Shown here one piece after another: positions 61,947 through 64,000 of a stretch of 64,000 nt of DNA (within the stretch, counting starts at the first letter, position 1; the number at the start of each line of letters is the position of its first letter). Under the pieces are notes generated by a model that had not been told where the DNA came from, searched no databases, and saw only the letters and a list, made by a program, of their open reading frames with translations. The translations under genes were made by a program, and so were the position numbers. The DNA lies in NCBI GenBank assembly GCA_031987605.1, contig DALZZF010000004.1, positions 186,001 to 250,000 on the forward strand, written 5' to 3'. This DNA comes from JAFAGO01 sp031987605. GTDB taxonomy: Bacteria > Bacteroidota > Bacteroidia > Flavobacteriales > Weeksellaceae.

Positions 61947-63224
61947 TTAATTTCCCGGAGGCGGACCTTGCTGAGAAGATGATTTGCTGCTGGTACTTTT
62001 CTTATTGCTTCCCGGACGTTTCGGCATAAACGGACTGTCGGCACTTTCCGAACCGGAATCTGTACTTGCCACCTGTGTTTCATCTAAAGCGGTCACCACC
62101 TGATCTGATGCGGTTAATCCTTCAATCACCTGTACATTTACGCCGTCATTAATTCCGATTTTCACCAATTTCTGAGCCAAGCTTCCGTCGGAATTTTTTA
62201 CCCAGAGGTATTTTTCTTTTGCGGTTCCGGTTTTAATTTCGGGAACAGATTTTGAAATTTCATTTTGTTGATAATATTTCTGAATCAAATCTGAATCTGC
62301 TGTAAAACTCAATGCTGATGCGGAAATTGTATTAATATTTTTCAATTCCTGAGTATAAATGGTAACGGTTGCGGTAAGACCCGGTTTTAATTTCTGGTCA
62401 GGATTATCAGCATCAATGATTACGGTGTACGTTACCACATTGGATTCCGTTGTAGGATCGAGTCGAACCTGACGCACTTTACCACTAAAATCTTCATTCG
62501 GATAGGCATCAACGGTAAAGCTGACGCGCTGTCCTTCTTCTACATTTCCGATATCAGCTTCATCCACAGCGGCTTCCACCTGCATTTTTGTGATATCTCT
62601 CGCAATGGTAAAGAGCGTTGGTGTCGACATGCTCGCGGCGACGGTTTGTCCTTCTTCAACTGCCTTACTCAAAATTATTCCGTCGATTGGAGCGTATATA
62701 TTGGCATAACCCAGGTTTGTTCTTGCCTGTGCTAAGGATGTTTTTCTTTGGCTTACTACCTGTTGTGCATTTTTCAACTGATTGGCAGCCAGTTCAAAAT
62801 CGGCTTTGCTGATGACGCCGGCTTTGTACATGCTGTTCTGGCGGTTGTAATTCTGTTGGTTATAATTCAGATCGTTTGTTGCGGCGCTGTACTGTGCCAT
62901 GGCATTGTTTACAGATTCCTGAAGGTTGGTTTTGTCTAATTCCGCCAAAAGCTGACCTTTCCTGACCGGCGAATTATAATCCACATAAATTTTGTTGACC
63001 AAACCGGAAACCTGTGTTCCCACATCAATCTGATCCACGGGCTGAACCGTTCCTGTTGCCGTAACATCGGTGGTTAGGTTATTTTTTTCTAATTTCACGG
63101 TTTTCACGGTGATTTTTGAGGCTTCACTTTTGGTGAAATACCGGTAGGCGAAAAAAGCAACAATGGCTCCTAAAATTACCCAAACCGAGATTTTAAAATA
63201 TTTTTTAAGATTAGGATTCATCAC
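61947..63224 (-). CDS. HlyD/MacA-family efflux adaptor
   Basis: 425 aa. Membrane anchor at about 10-26, lipoyl halves (TVQPVDQIDVGTQVSG, IYAPIDGIILSKAVEEGQ), coiled-coil hairpin at about 95-175, beta-barrel, and a Ser/Pro/Lys-rich tail ending QQGPPPGN. A stretch at 62758-62773 equals the 16-bp end of fold-back element A, encoding KNAQQV here. Four bases separate it from the TolC gene. Confidence 0.92.
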   Translation of the reverse strand: MMNPNLKKYFKISVWVILGAIVAFFAYRYFTKSEASKITVKTVKLEKNNLTTDVTATGTVQPVDQIDVGTQVSGLVNKIYVDYNSPVRKGQLLAELDKTNLQESVNNAMAQYSAATNDLNYNQQNYNRQNSMYKAGVISKADFELAANQLKNAQQVVSQRKTSLAQARTNLGYANIYAPIDGIILSKAVEEGQTVAASMSTPTLFTIARDITKMQVEAAVDEADIGNVEEGQRVSFTVDAYPNEDFSGKVRQVRLDPTTESNVVTYTVIIDADNPDQKLKPGLTATVTIYTQELKNINTISASALSFTADSDLIQKYYQQNEISKSVPEIKTGTAKEKYLWVKNSDGSLAQKLVKIGINDGVNVQVIEGLTASDQVVTALDETQVASTDSGSESADSPFMPKRPGSNKKSTSSKSSSQQGPPPGN

Positions 63225-63228
63225 GGTA

Positions 63229-64000
63229 TCAATTTGTTGTTAAAGTTTTTCCTTGATAAAAATTAAGCAGCTGGCTGTACAGCACTGCCATAAATTTTGT
63301 CTGAAGATAGGTTTGTTCATTATTCAGATAATTGTTCCGGCTTACGGAAAGTTCGGTCGTGGTTAAGCCCCCGAATTCATATTTTTTAGCGGCAAGATCA
63401 TACGCCAGTTTTGCATTGTCGCGGGCAACTTTTGCTGCTTTTTGTTGCGCAAGATTGGCGGTTGCGTTTTGCCATGCCGTTTCAATACTGGAATACAGGG
63501 TTTTTTCGGCGCCAATTTTATCCAGTTTATTCTGTTCAATATCGATCTGGGCTAATTTTTTATCGGTGATGTTCTGTTTTTTAGAGAAAATCGGAACATT
63601 CAGTGAAACCCCTAAAGATTTATTGAAATTGCTCTGCATTTGTTTGAAATACCCATAATCCATCGTGCTGCTGTACCCGGTATTTAATCCTGCATTAAGC
63701 GAAACACTTGGCTTGTAACCTGCTTTTGCGATTTCCAGATTTTTATTCAGAATATCATTTTGAATGTCGTAGATTTTAAGATCCGGAAGTTCGGAAATGG
63801 CATCCGCATACACTTGCTGCTTATCCGGAATATTTTCCAAAGCGTCCGAAAGTGCCACTTTTTCAATCTGAAAATCCACATTTGTATCCAGTTCCAGCAA
63901 TTGTTTCAGTTTTAAAACCTGCTGGTTATAAAGATTTTCCGCAGAAACCACATTGTACTGATTCTGTGCGTGCTGCGTTTCCACATCAGCCAAATCCAGT
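63229..64000 (-). CDS. TolC-family outer-membrane channel (5' end outside window)
   Basis: The frame stays open to the window edge (…LDLADVETQHAQ), so the TTG at 63993 is internal and the gene is cut. The 257 visible residues show the long helical hairpins and the second repeat of outer-membrane efflux proteins (ENLYNQQVLKLKQLLEL, AYDLAAKKYEFGGLTTTELS). It heads the visible part of the efflux operon with adaptor, ATPase and permease. Confidence 0.9.
   Translation of the reverse strand, partial: LDLADVETQHAQNQYNVVSAENLYNQQVLKLKQLLELDTNVDFQIEKVALSDALENIPDKQQVYADAISELPDLKIYDIQNDILNKNLEIAKAGYKPSVSLNAGLNTGYSSTMDYGYFKQMQSNFNKSLGVSLNVPIFSKKQNITDKKLAQIDIEQNKLDKIGAEKTLYSSIETAWQNATANLAQQKAAKVARDNAKLAYDLAAKKYEFGGLTTTELSVSRNNYLNNEQTYLQTKFMAVLYSQLLNFYQGKTLTTN

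Noticed and set aside
61931..62083. 51-residue extension of the ABC ATPase
   Set aside because: It overlaps the adaptor gene in another frame; the family starts at MSKPIIHIENL.

Overview
The window comes from a low-GC chromosome of the class Flavobacteriia, most likely the Chryseobacterium/Kaistella branch of Weeksellaceae. The grounds are: promoters with a TAnnTTTG -7 box and no Shine-Dalgarno leaders; secreted proteins ending in type IX secretion (T9SS) sorting tails; a DnaE with a fused N-terminal proofreading exonuclease; a fused alpha/beta 2-oxoacid dehydrogenase E1; a stand-alone QueA/RlmN pair; and DUF4286 and DUF1015 proteins. No rRNA, CRISPR array or prophage was seen. There is one tRNA, tRNA-Leu(CAA).

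Layout. 0-2.7 kb: end of a MacB-type permease plus its HlyD/MacA adaptor. 2.7-13.4 kb: HD phosphohydrolase, alpha/beta hydrolase, GH25 lysozyme, nucleotidase, ABC-F ATPase, a TPR protein downstream of gyrA, and a DUF4286 protein. 13.6-21.8 kb: aldose epimerase and a LuxC-like acyl-CoA reductase, divergent from a ferredoxin-serC-serA-DUF1015-M28 peptidase-dgkA run, then a patatin. 21.9-29.3 kb: lpdA, an acyltransferase, the fused E1, a small membrane protein and a polyprenyl synthase. 29.4-43 kb: a secreted M23 peptidase, the queA-rlmN-DUF1275-secreted protein unit, a FUSC protein, a TPR/HTH regulator, a T9SS cargo gene broken by an in-frame stop, and a large FN3/GEVED T9SS cargo protein. 43.3-47.9 kb: dnaE. 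55.5-64 kb: tRNA-Leu, an MBL hydrolase, a conserved 514-aa protein, then a LytTR/LytS two-component pair downstream of a TolC-HlyD-ABC-permease efflux operon.

The accessory part is about 48.0-55.5 kb. It is bounded on the left by a miniature inverted-repeat element and on the right by an IS4-family insertion next to the 3' end of tRNA-Leu. It carries a compact, apparently undescribed signalling cassette: a structured leader RNA candidate, a 55-aa exported peptide with its own terminator, a lipoprotein TPR sensor kinase and a response regulator. A shared palindrome, TTTACGG-N4-CCGTAA(A/G), lies in front of the two flanking units: a one-TM protein of unknown function, and a YegP (DUF1508) plus HsdR-N-type nuclease operon. 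My reading, which is inference, is a peptide-responsive two-component circuit controlling these two units.

Two families of non-coding miniature elements are also present: three copies of a 250-252 bp fold-back element with perfect or near-perfect 16-bp terminal repeats and 8-9 bp flanking duplications, and two copies of a 191-194 bp element with AGAGCCTG ends.
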